Source: Candidatus Roizmanbacteria bacterium RIFOXYC1_FULL_41_16 | Lineage (GTDB): Bacteria; Patescibacteriota; Microgenomatia; UBA1406 | Direction: 5' to 3' | NCBI GenBank assembly: GCA_001788295.1 | Contig: MGBO01000013.1 | Location: forward strand, 1 to 38,700 | DNA: 38,700 bases | Shown: one piece after another, positions 1 through 5,852 of the stretch | Layout: every line of letters begins with the position of its first letter | How positions within the stretch are numbered: position 1 is the first letter of the stretch | The notes under the pieces: generated by a model | Databases searched by the model: none | Told to the model about the DNA's origin: nothing | The model's input: the letters and a program-made list of their open reading frames with translations, nothing else | Made by a program: the position numbers and the translations under genes

Positions 1-84
1 AGACAGGTCCATGGCGGTCATCACTTTAAAAATCAAGGGATCATTTTTTCTAAAATGAGCTTTAATTACCGATAAAGTAGCCAT
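1..84 (-). CDS. DNA-3-methyladenine glycosylase-like protein (AlkA family), N-terminal fragment
   Basis: An open frame of 28 codons starts with ATG at 84 and runs off the left edge. The visible peptide begins MATLSVIKAHFRKNDPLIF and continues to MTAMDLS. The pattern His-x-Arg/Lys-Lys-x-Asp-Pro matches the opening helix of the AlkA/HhH-GPD glycosylase family, whose members often start with a version of HLKKADPVL. These enzymes excise alkylated bases such as 3-methyladenine. The catalytic helix-hairpin-helix and Asp lie outside the window, so this rests on a short N-terminus only. It is head to head with an MGMT-type gene, 17 bases away, and that neighbour supports an alkylation-repair role. 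A possible minus-strand -10 (TATAAT) lies at 115-110. Confidence 0.55.
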   Translation of the reverse strand, partial: MATLSVIKAHFRKNDPLIFKVMTAMDLS

Positions 85-115
85 ATAATATTGTATCAGT
101 GATGACAATATTATA
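84..115. promoter_or_regulatory. divergent promoter between two alkylation-repair genes
   Basis: TATAAT on the plus strand lies at 84-89, 12 bases before the ATG at 102, so plus transcription would start about at the start codon. TATAAT on the minus strand lies at 115-110 and would give a leader of about 19 bases for the AlkA-like gene. The two -10 boxes face each other across a 17-base gap. No Shine-Dalgarno site is visible for either gene. Confidence 0.5.
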
Positions 116-398
116 CTCACGGATCTTAGCCATTTTGATCCAAATTCCCAAAGGTAAAGTTGTTACTTATAAGCAAGTGGCCGAATTGGTAGGCACCAGT
201 CCCAGAGTAGTGGGTAACCTTATTCACCGCAATCCTGATCCAGTCAAATACCCTTGTCATCGGGTGGTCAAAAGCGACGGTAGTCTGGCTTCGGGTTATG
301 CCTTTGGCGGCCCTGTTACACAGCGCCGCAAGCTGCAGAAAGAAGGCGTAATTTTTCACAACAACAAAATCGACCTAGAGCTTTATCTATATTATTAG
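102..398 (+). CDS. MGMT-family methylated-DNA--protein cysteine methyltransferase domain protein (single domain)
   Basis: A 98-residue protein consisting of only the C-terminal DNA-binding/active-site domain of O6-alkylguanine-DNA alkyltransferases. Visible blocks are IPKGKVVTYKQVAELVG (winged-helix recognition region), SPRVVGNLIHRNPDP with the Arg finger, the active-site motif PCHRVV, and GYAFGG...RRKLQKEGV. The acceptor Cys is present, unlike the alkyltransferase-like (ATL/YbaZ) proteins of the same size that carry Trp or Ala there. It could therefore be a true suicide methyltransferase that lacks the usual N-terminal domain. A GTG at 99 is also in frame, but ATG 102 is preferred. It is divergent from an AlkA-like gene, so the pair resembles the division of labour in Ada/AlkA systems. 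Confidence 0.85.
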   Translation: MTILYSRILAILIQIPKGKVVTYKQVAELVGTSPRVVGNLIHRNPDPVKYPCHRVVKSDGSLASGYAFGGPVTQRRKLQKEGVIFHNNKIDLELYLYY

Positions 399-471
399 AA
401 TAGGCCGAGTCCGGAATAATGCGGCGTAAAAACTCTAGTCAAGAAAATCCTAACGACTTATTATTTTCTTG

Positions 472-699
472 ATGTCCAAACGAAGCATTTATAAAATAAT
501 CGGCTTTAACATCCAGATTTTGCGAAGAGAACTTGACATGACTCAAGAGAAGCTGGCCATCCTGACGGCGATTGACCGCAGCTATCTTGGCAAAATGGAA
601 AATGGTCGGGTCAATCCGTCTTTGCAAAAACTATTCTTTATCGCCCTGACTCTCAAAATCCCTTTGTCGACTTTATTCAAAAATGGCGTGGTCGAATAA
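472..699 (+). CDS. XRE-family helix-turn-helix transcriptional regulator
   Basis: A 75-residue protein made almost entirely of one Cro/C1-type HTH domain. The motif is LDMTQEKLAILTAIDRSYLGKMENG followed by VNPSLQKLFFIALTL and a short hydrophobic tail. The Gln in MTQEKLA and the Glu-Asn-Gly turn are standard for the family. ATG 472 is chosen over an in-frame TTG at 469. TATTAT at 459-464 lies 7 bases before this ATG, so the mRNA is probably leaderless. The gene ends 2 bases from the end of glmS on the other strand (tail to tail). Its target is unknown; no inverted repeat stands out in the short upstream region. Confidence 0.85.
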   Translation: MSKRSIYKIIGFNIQILRRELDMTQEKLAILTAIDRSYLGKMENGRVNPSLQKLFFIALTLKIPLSTLFKNGVVE

Positions 700-701
700 G
701 G

Positions 702-2480
702 CTATTTCACGGTTACGCTTTTGGCAATATGCCGAGGTTTGTCGACATTGTTTCCAAGGGCAATTGCCAGATAATAAGCCAGCAGTTGCAAAGGAATAAC
801 ATTGCCAATCGCATCAGTTTCCCCGGTCTCTGGTGTTTCTAAATAATAGTCGTAGTTCTTTTGATTCTCGTGACCGATGGCAATCACTTGGGCTCCCCGC
901 AGGCGGATCTCGTTGATAGCAGTATCGAGATCGTTTTTCACCTCGTCGTTGGAAACAACGACAATAGCAAACACGCCTTTTTCCATCAAAGTGATGGCGT
1001 AGTGTTTCAGGTCGCCGGCCGGAATGGCATGGGCGTGGATATAGCTCCCTTCGGTCAGTTTTACCATCCCTTCTTGAGTGATGGCCAGGTTTTGATACTT
1101 GCCCAAAAGAAACAAATCCCGTTGATTGGCCAAAAGTTTCACCAGTTGTTTGATTTTGGCCAACATTTTTTTATTGTGTAGATAAGTGTCTAACTTTATC
1201 TCGAGATTTTTTAAATTACGGCGCCCTTGTTCTAATTTATTCTGTACAGTTTTGGCAACCAGATATCCCCAGGCGATTTGGGAAATAAAAACCTTGGTCG
1301 ACATCACGCAAATTTCCGGTCCGGCGTTGCCCATAAAAGGCCAATCCGATAAACGGCTGATCATCGAGCCTGGCATATTAACAAGGCTGGCAATTTTCAC
1401 CTCCTTAAGTTTAGCGTATTCCAGCACTTCAATTACGTCTGCGGTTTCACCACTCTGGGAAGTGACAATTATCAGGTCACCTTTTTGAAAAAGGGGATAA
1501 TAACTGCGCGCCTCTGCGCCAATTAGACCAATGGCATTAATTCGGCCGTACACTCTCAAATAAAAAGCAATCTGACTGGCCGCATATCCGGCTGTACCGG
1601 AGCCAATTGTATACACTTGTTTGGCGCCTTTAATTGCGCTTGCCAGTTTGGCCAGCCGTTCCTGGTCTTGAAGGAGTATCTGCTTAATGACATAAGGAGT
1701 TTCCATAATCTCTTTAATCATAAAATGATCGTAGCCTTCTTTGTCGATTTTATTAGCTTTGACTGTAATTTTATTCAGAGATACTGTTTGTTTTTGACCA
1801 TTGGTGACTTTAATAATTCTTAAAGGTTTTTTGTGCTCCAGAACAACCAGTTGCTGATTGTCTACGACTTGGATTTTATCCACATACGGCGCAAAAGACA
1901 AAGTGTCGGAGGAAACAAAGGTTTCGCGAGTCTGACTATTGTAGCCAATGATAAGCGGCGAACCATTGCGACAGGCATAAATGTCACCGGTTTGAGTCAG
2001 AATAATAATGGTGTTGCGACCCCGGAGCTGTGCAAACGCTTTACGTATGGCCTCCAGCAACTGTTTGTTTTTTTTGAGTTCATTCTCAATCAGACGCACA
2101 ATCACTTCGGTATCGGTTTCTGATTCAAATTGATAATGTTGCTTCTTGAGCTTGTCTTTGAGCTCCTGATAATTTTCCACAATCCCGTTTTGCGCCAAAA
2201 CAAAACTTTTGTCAGTGGCATAGTGCGGGTGAGCGTTTTTCTGGGTTACGGCCCCTGTTGTCGCCCAGCGGGTGTGGCCGATGCCCAAGTTCGCTTTTGG
2301 CAGTTTGGCAGAGCTGGCCAAATCACCGATTGCCCCCACCTGTTTGGTGATTTTAATTTTTCCCTGATTCAGTAGGGCAATGCCCCAGGAATCATAGCCT
2401 CGATATTCCAAGCGCTTAAGACCATTGATAATGATCGATCCCGCGTCCTTTGATCCGGTGTAGGCAAATATTCCACACAT
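702..2480 (-). CDS. glmS: glutamine--fructose-6-phosphate aminotransferase (isomerizing)
   Basis: This enzyme makes glucosamine-6-phosphate from fructose-6-phosphate and glutamine, the first step to UDP-GlcNAc for peptidoglycan. At 592 residues it is full length (family about 600). The N-terminus MCGIFAYTG supplies the Cys2 nucleophile of the class II glutaminase domain, with GHTRWATTGAVTQKNAHPH further on. Two SIS sugar-binding domains follow: GSGTAGYAASQIAFYLR with TSQSGETADVIEVLE, then LGKYQNLAITQEGMVKLTE. The C-terminus DKPRHIAKSVTVK matches the conserved tail that closes the active site. No clear Shine-Dalgarno site and no glmS-ribozyme-like element was recognised upstream. It supplies precursor for the penicillin-binding proteins encoded elsewhere in the window. 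Confidence 0.97.
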   Translation of the reverse strand: MCGIFAYTGSKDAGSIIINGLKRLEYRGYDSWGIALLNQGKIKITKQVGAIGDLASSAKLPKANLGIGHTRWATTGAVTQKNAHPHYATDKSFVLAQNGIVENYQELKDKLKKQHYQFESETDTEVIVRLIENELKKNKQLLEAIRKAFAQLRGRNTIIILTQTGDIYACRNGSPLIIGYNSQTRETFVSSDTLSFAPYVDKIQVVDNQQLVVLEHKKPLRIIKVTNGQKQTVSLNKITVKANKIDKEGYDHFMIKEIMETPYVIKQILLQDQERLAKLASAIKGAKQVYTIGSGTAGYAASQIAFYLRVYGRINAIGLIGAEARSYYPLFQKGDLIIVTSQSGETADVIEVLEYAKLKEVKIASLVNMPGSMISRLSDWPFMGNAGPEICVMSTKVFISQIAWGYLVAKTVQNKLEQGRRNLKNLEIKLDTYLHNKKMLAKIKQLVKLLANQRDLFLLGKYQNLAITQEGMVKLTEGSYIHAHAIPAGDLKHYAITLMEKGVFAIVVVSNDEVKNDLDTAINEIRLRGAQVIAIGHENQKNYDYYLETPETGETDAIGNVIPLQLLAYYLAIALGNNVDKPRHIAKSVTVK

Positions 2481-2584
2481 AGGAAAATAAATAAATTAAT
2501 AATGGGGCGCTTTGGAAAATAGATGGTCTGCCATTGGCAGAAGTCGTCAGCTGCTTTTTTGTGGCTTTGATTACTCAAAGTTTT

Positions 2585-2719
2585 TTAAGCTGCCTTATGG
2601 TTGACAACCGCAACCAGAGGGTGCCCGCAGATATTTCGAATTGCCCTCTCCTCGTTTTCCGCGATCTCGACTAAGTCGAGGTCGGGACCACACGCTCTGT
2701 TTTTGAAAGTTCTATTCTC
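2585..2719 (-). other. structured intergenic stretch with a startless 44-codon open frame
   Basis: The 290-base gap between glmS and tRNA-Arg is more GC-rich than its surroundings. A minus-strand frame of 44 codons ending at TAA 2587-2585 reads sensibly (for example DLDLVEIAENEERAIRN, then CGHPLVAVVNHKAA) but has no ATG, GTG or TTG after its upstream stop. The same stretch folds: CGATCTCGAC at 2662-2671 pairs with GTCGAGGTCG at 2675-2684 around a 3-base loop, and AGAGGG 2616-2621 can pair with CCCTCT 2644-2649. It could be a gene remnant or a small structured RNA. I cannot tell which. Confidence 0.25.
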
Positions 2720-2728
2720 TCAAAGAGC

Positions 2729-2757
2729 TTAAAAATAGCTTACCAAAGCAGTATAAT
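2729..2757 (+). promoter_or_regulatory. promoter of tRNA-Arg
   Basis: A perfect -10 TATAAT lies at 2752-2757 with a weak -35 (TTAAAA, 2729-2734) at 17-base spacing. Transcription would begin about 2764, a few bases before the tRNA at 2772. Confidence 0.55.
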
Positions 2758-2771
2758 AGAGTCAAGCCAAA

Positions 2772-2843
2772 GCCCTCTTAGCTTAATGGATAGAGTAGCG
2801 GTTTCCGGAACCGCTGATAGGCGTTCGATTCGCCTAGAGGGCA
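2772..2843 (+). tRNA. tRNA-Arg (anticodon CCG)
   Basis: Acceptor arms GCCCTCT (2772-2778) and AGAGGGC (2836-2842) pair fully, with discriminator A at 2843. The anticodon stem GCGGT/ACCGC encloses the loop TTCCGGA, giving anticodon CCG. The T arm is AGGCG-TTCGATT-CGCCT. CCA is not encoded. Confidence 0.95.
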
Positions 2844-2864
2844 CTAATTTAATATACATTTTTG

Positions 2865-3548
2865 ATGCTGTCGGAATTTGTATTTGATGATCCAAATGCT
2901 CACGAAAAAGTTAAGCCTGGAATGGAAGCGATTGAAGTGGTTGAAAATATTTTAAAAGGTAATAAGGATGTTACTCAACTTACCGTTATTACTCATCCGG
3001 TAGGCCTAAATTGGAGCCAAGATTATTCTACTAAAGAAGAAAGAAAGCAGAATTTTTTGTGCGCCTATGAACCGGAATTTACTCAATTAGGAATTCATCC
3101 TTTAAAGGTAGCGGAATTTACAAAAGCACGAATTGTCGACATTCAGGAGAAGGCTCGTAAACAATGCAATAATAATCATATTGTGGTTTCTCTAACTTCG
3201 GAAGTTGTTTTAATTGCTGGAGGCAAAATGCATTTGGCAATGATGAATTTTCATCCCGAAGGGGACTATGGTACTGACGAAATAGTCAAAGCTCTTGAGT
3301 TTCGGCACCCCGGGATGCCAGCCGTGTTATTGAATAGCGGGCGGCATCAACATCTTTATGGTTTTGAATTGCTTAGTCAAAGGCAATGGGAAGAATGGAT
3401 GGGGACGTGGGCGATCCCATTCTATTTTATCCATCCCGGTTATCTTGGTTACCGTTTAAGCGCTGGTTACAGCACTCTTAGGCTTACTTCCGACGCTCAA
3501 TTTAAACCGACCGTTCCCTACGTTACTAAAATAATTTCCAACCGTTAA
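2865..3548 (+). CDS. uncharacterised protein (227 aa), possibly primase-fold related
   Basis: I do not recognise this gene with confidence. It begins MLSEFVFDDPNAHEKVKPGM, has no signal peptide or membrane segment, and is soluble and rich in His and aromatic residues. The second half contains EFRHPGMPAVLLNSGRHQHL, then YGFELLSQRQWEEWMGTWAI, and a Gly/Tyr-rich HPGYLGYRLSAGYSTLRLT ending in KPTVPYVTKI. The order Ser-Gly-x-His-x-His-Leu-Tyr, then a Trp-rich helix, then Gly-Tyr-Arg-Leu, then Leu-Arg-Leu-Thr is faintly like the core of archaeo-eukaryotic primase-like domains, but this is a weak impression. ATG 2865 is preferred over TTG 2862. It lies 22 bases after tRNA-Arg and may share its transcript. 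Confidence 0.7.
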   Translation: MLSEFVFDDPNAHEKVKPGMEAIEVVENILKGNKDVTQLTVITHPVGLNWSQDYSTKEERKQNFLCAYEPEFTQLGIHPLKVAEFTKARIVDIQEKARKQCNNNHIVVSLTSEVVLIAGGKMHLAMMNFHPEGDYGTDEIVKALEFRHPGMPAVLLNSGRHQHLYGFELLSQRQWEEWMGTWAIPFYFIHPGYLGYRLSAGYSTLRLTSDAQFKPTVPYVTKIISNR

Positions 3549-3591
3549 ACAGTTAACCTTATACTGGTGTAGATGTTAAAATTGGATTAAT

Positions 3592-3666
3592 GCTCCTGTA
3601 GCTCAGCGGTAGAGCACCAAACTTATAATTTGGTGGTCCTTGGTTCGATCCCAAGCAGGAGCACCA
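3592..3666 (+). tRNA. tRNA-Ile (anticodon UAU)
   Basis: Acceptor GCTCCTG (3592-3598) pairs with CAGGAGC (3656-3662), discriminator A is at 3663, and CCA is encoded at 3664-3666. The anticodon stem CCAAA/TTTGG encloses CTTATAA, giving anticodon TAT with T33 and A37 in place. The T arm is CTTGG-TTCGATC-CCAAG. UAU would read the AUA isoleucine codon, which is used in the neighbouring genes (for example the HTH gene at 472). Most bacteria instead use a CAU anticodon modified to lysidine. A TAAAAT -10 lies at 3577-3582. The 3' half is antisense to the end of the Nudix gene. Confidence 0.92.
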
Positions 3667-4072
3667 GGCCTTTTTTTAGATTCTGCCGATCGTTTTCATA
3701 AGTGAGGGTTTGAGACGCTTGTTCAATTGTAAAAAATCCGGCCTGGCTGACTTCCTGATCATGGTTGTTGGGATTGCCGGATAAATATTGCATCACAAAA
3801 TAGTGAACAGTTTTGTCAATTGGTTCGCCACGCCAGCTTGTTTGATATCGGGTGGGACTAGGTAAGGCCGTTATAATTTTGGCTTTAACTCCGCCTTCTT
3901 CTTGCACTTCGCGCAAAGCGGCCTCTTTCAATGACTCGTCTTTTTGATGGTCAGCGACCACTCCTTTGGGAAATCCCCAGTATTTTGTGGCCGCATGCTT
4001 AACCAAAAGTACTTGCCACTCTTGGTCTTTTTGGCAAAAAACAATGCCGCCGCTGGAAATTTCTGATTTCAT
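3623..4072 (-). CDS. Nudix hydrolase
   Basis: A 149-residue Nudix-fold protein. It begins MKSEISSGGIVF and contains GFPKGVVADHQ followed by ESLKEAALREVQEEGGV. The Nudix box REVQEEGG is intact, but the loop between the box Gly and the first Glu is about three residues longer than the canonical GX5E. The start resembles diadenosine-polyphosphate hydrolases (SSGGIVF...WGFPKG), so cleavage of Ap4A or a similar nucleotide is a reasonable guess. The last 14 or so codons (LLGIEPRTTKL) are simply the antisense of tRNA-Ile at 3592-3666, so the ORF has no private 3' end. It overlaps the upstream cobalamin adenosyltransferase gene by 4 bases. Confidence 0.88.
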   Translation of the reverse strand: MKSEISSGGIVFCQKDQEWQVLLVKHAATKYWGFPKGVVADHQKDESLKEAALREVQEEGGVKAKIITALPSPTRYQTSWRGEPIDKTVHYFVMQYLSGNPNNHDQEVSQAGFFTIEQASQTLTYENDRQNLKKGLVLLLGIEPRTTKL

Positions 4073-4554
4073 GGTTTGAGTAAATACTGGCTGATCACAA
4101 AAAAATAATCAGACAAACGGTTAAAGTAGGGGATTAACTCAATCTGTTTGTGTTTGGAAAGCAGTCGTTCAACCTGGCGGGTCTGAGTTCTGGCCAGGTG
4201 GGCAAAGGCTTCCGCTTCGTTTTGGCCAGGAATCACAAACTGATTTTTAATCGAACTTTTCTTAATCCAAAAAGCCTGCCAGACTTCCAATTGCTTGGTT
4301 TCGGTCGCTAATTCTTGAGAAATTAGGGCTTTGGTATTAGCTATGGCCGCCATTGTTCGGTAAAGAGTCTTCTGGATAGCCAGGAGCTCTGCTAAAATTC
4401 TGGTTTTTGAGACTTTGGTTTTGAGAAGCCCTATAACTACTTGCAGTTGATCCAGCTGGCCAATAATTTCGATCTTAAAATGGTGTTTGGATACTCTCTT
4501 AGCTCCAAACAAAACAGTGTTTCCTTGGTCGCCGTGCTTGGTAGTGACAATCAT
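4069..4554 (-). CDS. cob(I)alamin adenosyltransferase, PduO type
   Basis: A 161-residue protein that would transfer adenosyl from ATP to cob(I)alamin to make coenzyme B12. Family signatures: an ATP-binding N-terminus TTKHGDQGNTVLFGAKRVSK (family TxTGDxGxTxLxxGxRxxK), then GQLDQLQVVIG (family GxxDELNAxIG), FVIPGQNEAEAFAHLARTQT followed by RQVERLL (family ARTxxRxxER), and YFNRLSDYFFVISQYL (family YLNRLSDYLF). Several positions are substituted: Gln for Glu in DEL and Gln for the second Arg of RRxER. The protein is divergent but complete. The genome segment also encodes an adenosylcobalamin-dependent ribonucleotide reductase (7959-10310), the likely user of the product. It is the middle gene of a tightly overlapping three-gene operon. 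Confidence 0.85.
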   Translation of the reverse strand: MIVTTKHGDQGNTVLFGAKRVSKHHFKIEIIGQLDQLQVVIGLLKTKVSKTRILAELLAIQKTLYRTMAAIANTKALISQELATETKQLEVWQAFWIKKSSIKNQFVIPGQNEAEAFAHLARTQTRQVERLLSKHKQIELIPYFNRLSDYFFVISQYLLKP

Positions 4555-4934
4555 TGGTGATTAAACAGTTGCAGCCATAACTTATAATTGGCAATATAAG
4601 GAGTGACTGTGGGCGTGATTTTGGCCTTGGGTGATGGCGAGGCCATGATAACCACAAATTCATTCGGTTTGGAAAGTGTCAGTTTGCGCGCCTGTTCCTC
4701 AATGTATTCCTGGCTTTGATGCTTTTTGATCTTCAACTTTAGCTTATTCTGCTGGTCTACAAGCGCAGAGTAGTCGCGCGTGTTTTCCTGCAAAATTTTC
4801 TTTTTCAAAGCATATTCGCGCACCAGTTTGACAAAATTTACCGATAAAGTAAGGATAAAAAAGCCAATAATAATCACAAAAGAATATCCAGAATTATCTT
4901 GCTTTTTGGTTTGCGACTTGATATTATAGGACAT
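4551..4934 (-). CDS. DivIC/FtsL-like septum formation initiator, single-pass membrane protein
   Basis: A 127-residue protein with a short cytoplasmic N-terminus, one transmembrane segment (about residues 17-38, FVIIIGFFILTLSVNFV), then a charged heptad-like helix (ALKKKILQENTRDYSALVDQ to LKLKIKKHQS). This is followed by EYIEEQARKLTLSKPNEFVV, which matches the FtsB/DivIC/FtsL pattern in which EEqARe.l...k.gE follows the coiled coil. The tail carries a Ser-Pro-rich linker. Such proteins belong to the FtsQLB divisome module. The start is taken at ATG 4934-4932; an in-frame TTG at 4940 would add two residues. It heads the minus-strand operon with the adenosyltransferase and Nudix genes, overlapping by 4 bases. 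Confidence 0.8.
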   Translation of the reverse strand: MSYNIKSQTKKQDNSGYSFVIIIGFFILTLSVNFVKLVREYALKKKILQENTRDYSALVDQQNKLKLKIKKHQSQEYIEEQARKLTLSKPNEFVVIMASPSPKAKITPTVTPYIANYKLWLQLFNHQ

Positions 4935-4937
4935 ATG
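4922..4937. promoter_or_regulatory. zero-gap divergent start: CATATG holds two start codons
   Basis: CATATG at 4932-4937 contains the minus-strand ATG (4934-4932) of the DivIC-like gene and the plus-strand ATG (4935-4937) of the recombinase-like gene, so nothing separates them. TATTAT at 4922-4927 sits 7 bases before the plus ATG and would give a leaderless mRNA. Each gene's promoter must lie inside the other gene's coding sequence. Confidence 0.6.
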
Positions 4938-5804
4938 CAAAGTGATAACCTGTTGTTTAGCGATTATCTGAACAAATTTATAGCAAACCTAACACAAAAG
5001 GGCAAGTCCCGCTATACTATTATTGCTTATAAGAAGGATATTGAGCAGTTTTTGGGTTTTTTGGCCAAAACTCAGACCAATAATATTGGTGATATCAAAA
5101 AAGAGAACATTGCCGAGTTCATTGCCGAATTAATTGCCACTAGCTATACCAAGAAAAGCGCTTCCCGTAAGCTTAATTCAATTAGGACTTTTTACCGATT
5201 TCTAAAAGAAGAGGGAATTGTCACGATTAATCCGGCGCTCGACGTTGCCCATCCCCGATTTGAAAACAACAAGCCGCGGATTTTAAGCAAGCTTGAATAC
5301 CGCGCCTTGCGTGATTTTGCCCGTCAGGACAAACGCACCTATGCCATTATCGAATTATTTCTTCAAACCGGTTTGCGCATCGGCGAATTGTCTTCGCTTC
5401 GGCTGTCAGACGTGGGCACCAGCGAACTGTCAATCAGGGGCTATGGTAAAAACAAGGAGCGCAAAATTCCCCTTAACAAACTATTGAGTCAGGCAATCAA
5501 AGACTATCTGGCTGTCCGGCCGGAGGCTCAAGTTGACCACCTGTTTATTACTAAAAACCAAAAACCCTTACTGATCAGAAACATCCGTAATATTGTTGAT
5601 CGTTGTTTCCGGGAAGTGGGGATTGAAAATGTGAAGGTCAACGATCTTCGCAATACTTTTATCGCTCATCAATTGGCCGCCGGCGTGCCTTTGGCTTATG
5701 TTTCCAAAATTGTCGGTCATAAAAGATTGTCATCCACCGAGCAGTTCCTGGATCTGATCGAACAGGAACAAGCTCCTTCGCAGTACAAGCTCAACGAACT
5801 CTAA
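4935..5804 (+). CDS. tyrosine recombinase/integrase-fold protein (Xer-like) lacking the catalytic tyrosine
   Basis: A 289-residue protein with the Xer layout: an N-terminal SAM-like core-binding domain (FIANLTQKGKSRYTIIAYKK, then FYRFLKEEG) and a C-terminal catalytic fold. Catalytic Arg I is present (LQTGLRIGELSSLRL), as is the beta-hairpin Lys (GKNKERKIPL). However, the HxxR motif reads NDLR (Asn236, Arg239), and the nucleophile position reads GHKRLSSTEQF with Phe271 where the family has Tyr (usually TTxxYTH). It is therefore expected to bind DNA but not to cleave it by the normal chemistry. ATG 4935 is chosen over upstream in-frame starts because the family N-terminus begins here and a -10 lies just upstream. 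Confidence 0.88.
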   Translation: MQSDNLLFSDYLNKFIANLTQKGKSRYTIIAYKKDIEQFLGFLAKTQTNNIGDIKKENIAEFIAELIATSYTKKSASRKLNSIRTFYRFLKEEGIVTINPALDVAHPRFENNKPRILSKLEYRALRDFARQDKRTYAIIELFLQTGLRIGELSSLRLSDVGTSELSIRGYGKNKERKIPLNKLLSQAIKDYLAVRPEAQVDHLFITKNQKPLLIRNIRNIVDRCFREVGIENVKVNDLRNTFIAHQLAAGVPLAYVSKIVGHKRLSSTEQFLDLIEQEQAPSQYKLNEL

Positions 5805-5806
5805 AT

Positions 5807-5842
5807 TGCTATAATTAGAGCACTAAAATATTTAGACAGAGG
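5807..5842 (+). promoter_or_regulatory. promoter and ribosome binding site of the penicillin-binding protein gene
   Basis: An extended -10, TGC followed by TATAAT (5810-5815), lies in the 48-base gap. AGAGG at 5838-5842 is 10 bases before the ATG at 5853 and is one of the few Shine-Dalgarno-like sites in the window, giving a leader of about 30 bases. Confidence 0.45.
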
Positions 5843-5852
5843 TTTTTAGCTG

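Noticed and set aside
2536-2560. Hairpin GCAG...CTGC followed by six T near 2553 as a plus-strand terminator
   Set aside because: The stem is only 4 bp and no plus-strand gene lies directly upstream.
2481-2580. glmS ribozyme or riboswitch upstream of glmS
   Set aside because: No pseudoknot core or suitable leader length was seen in the 100 bases before the glmS start.
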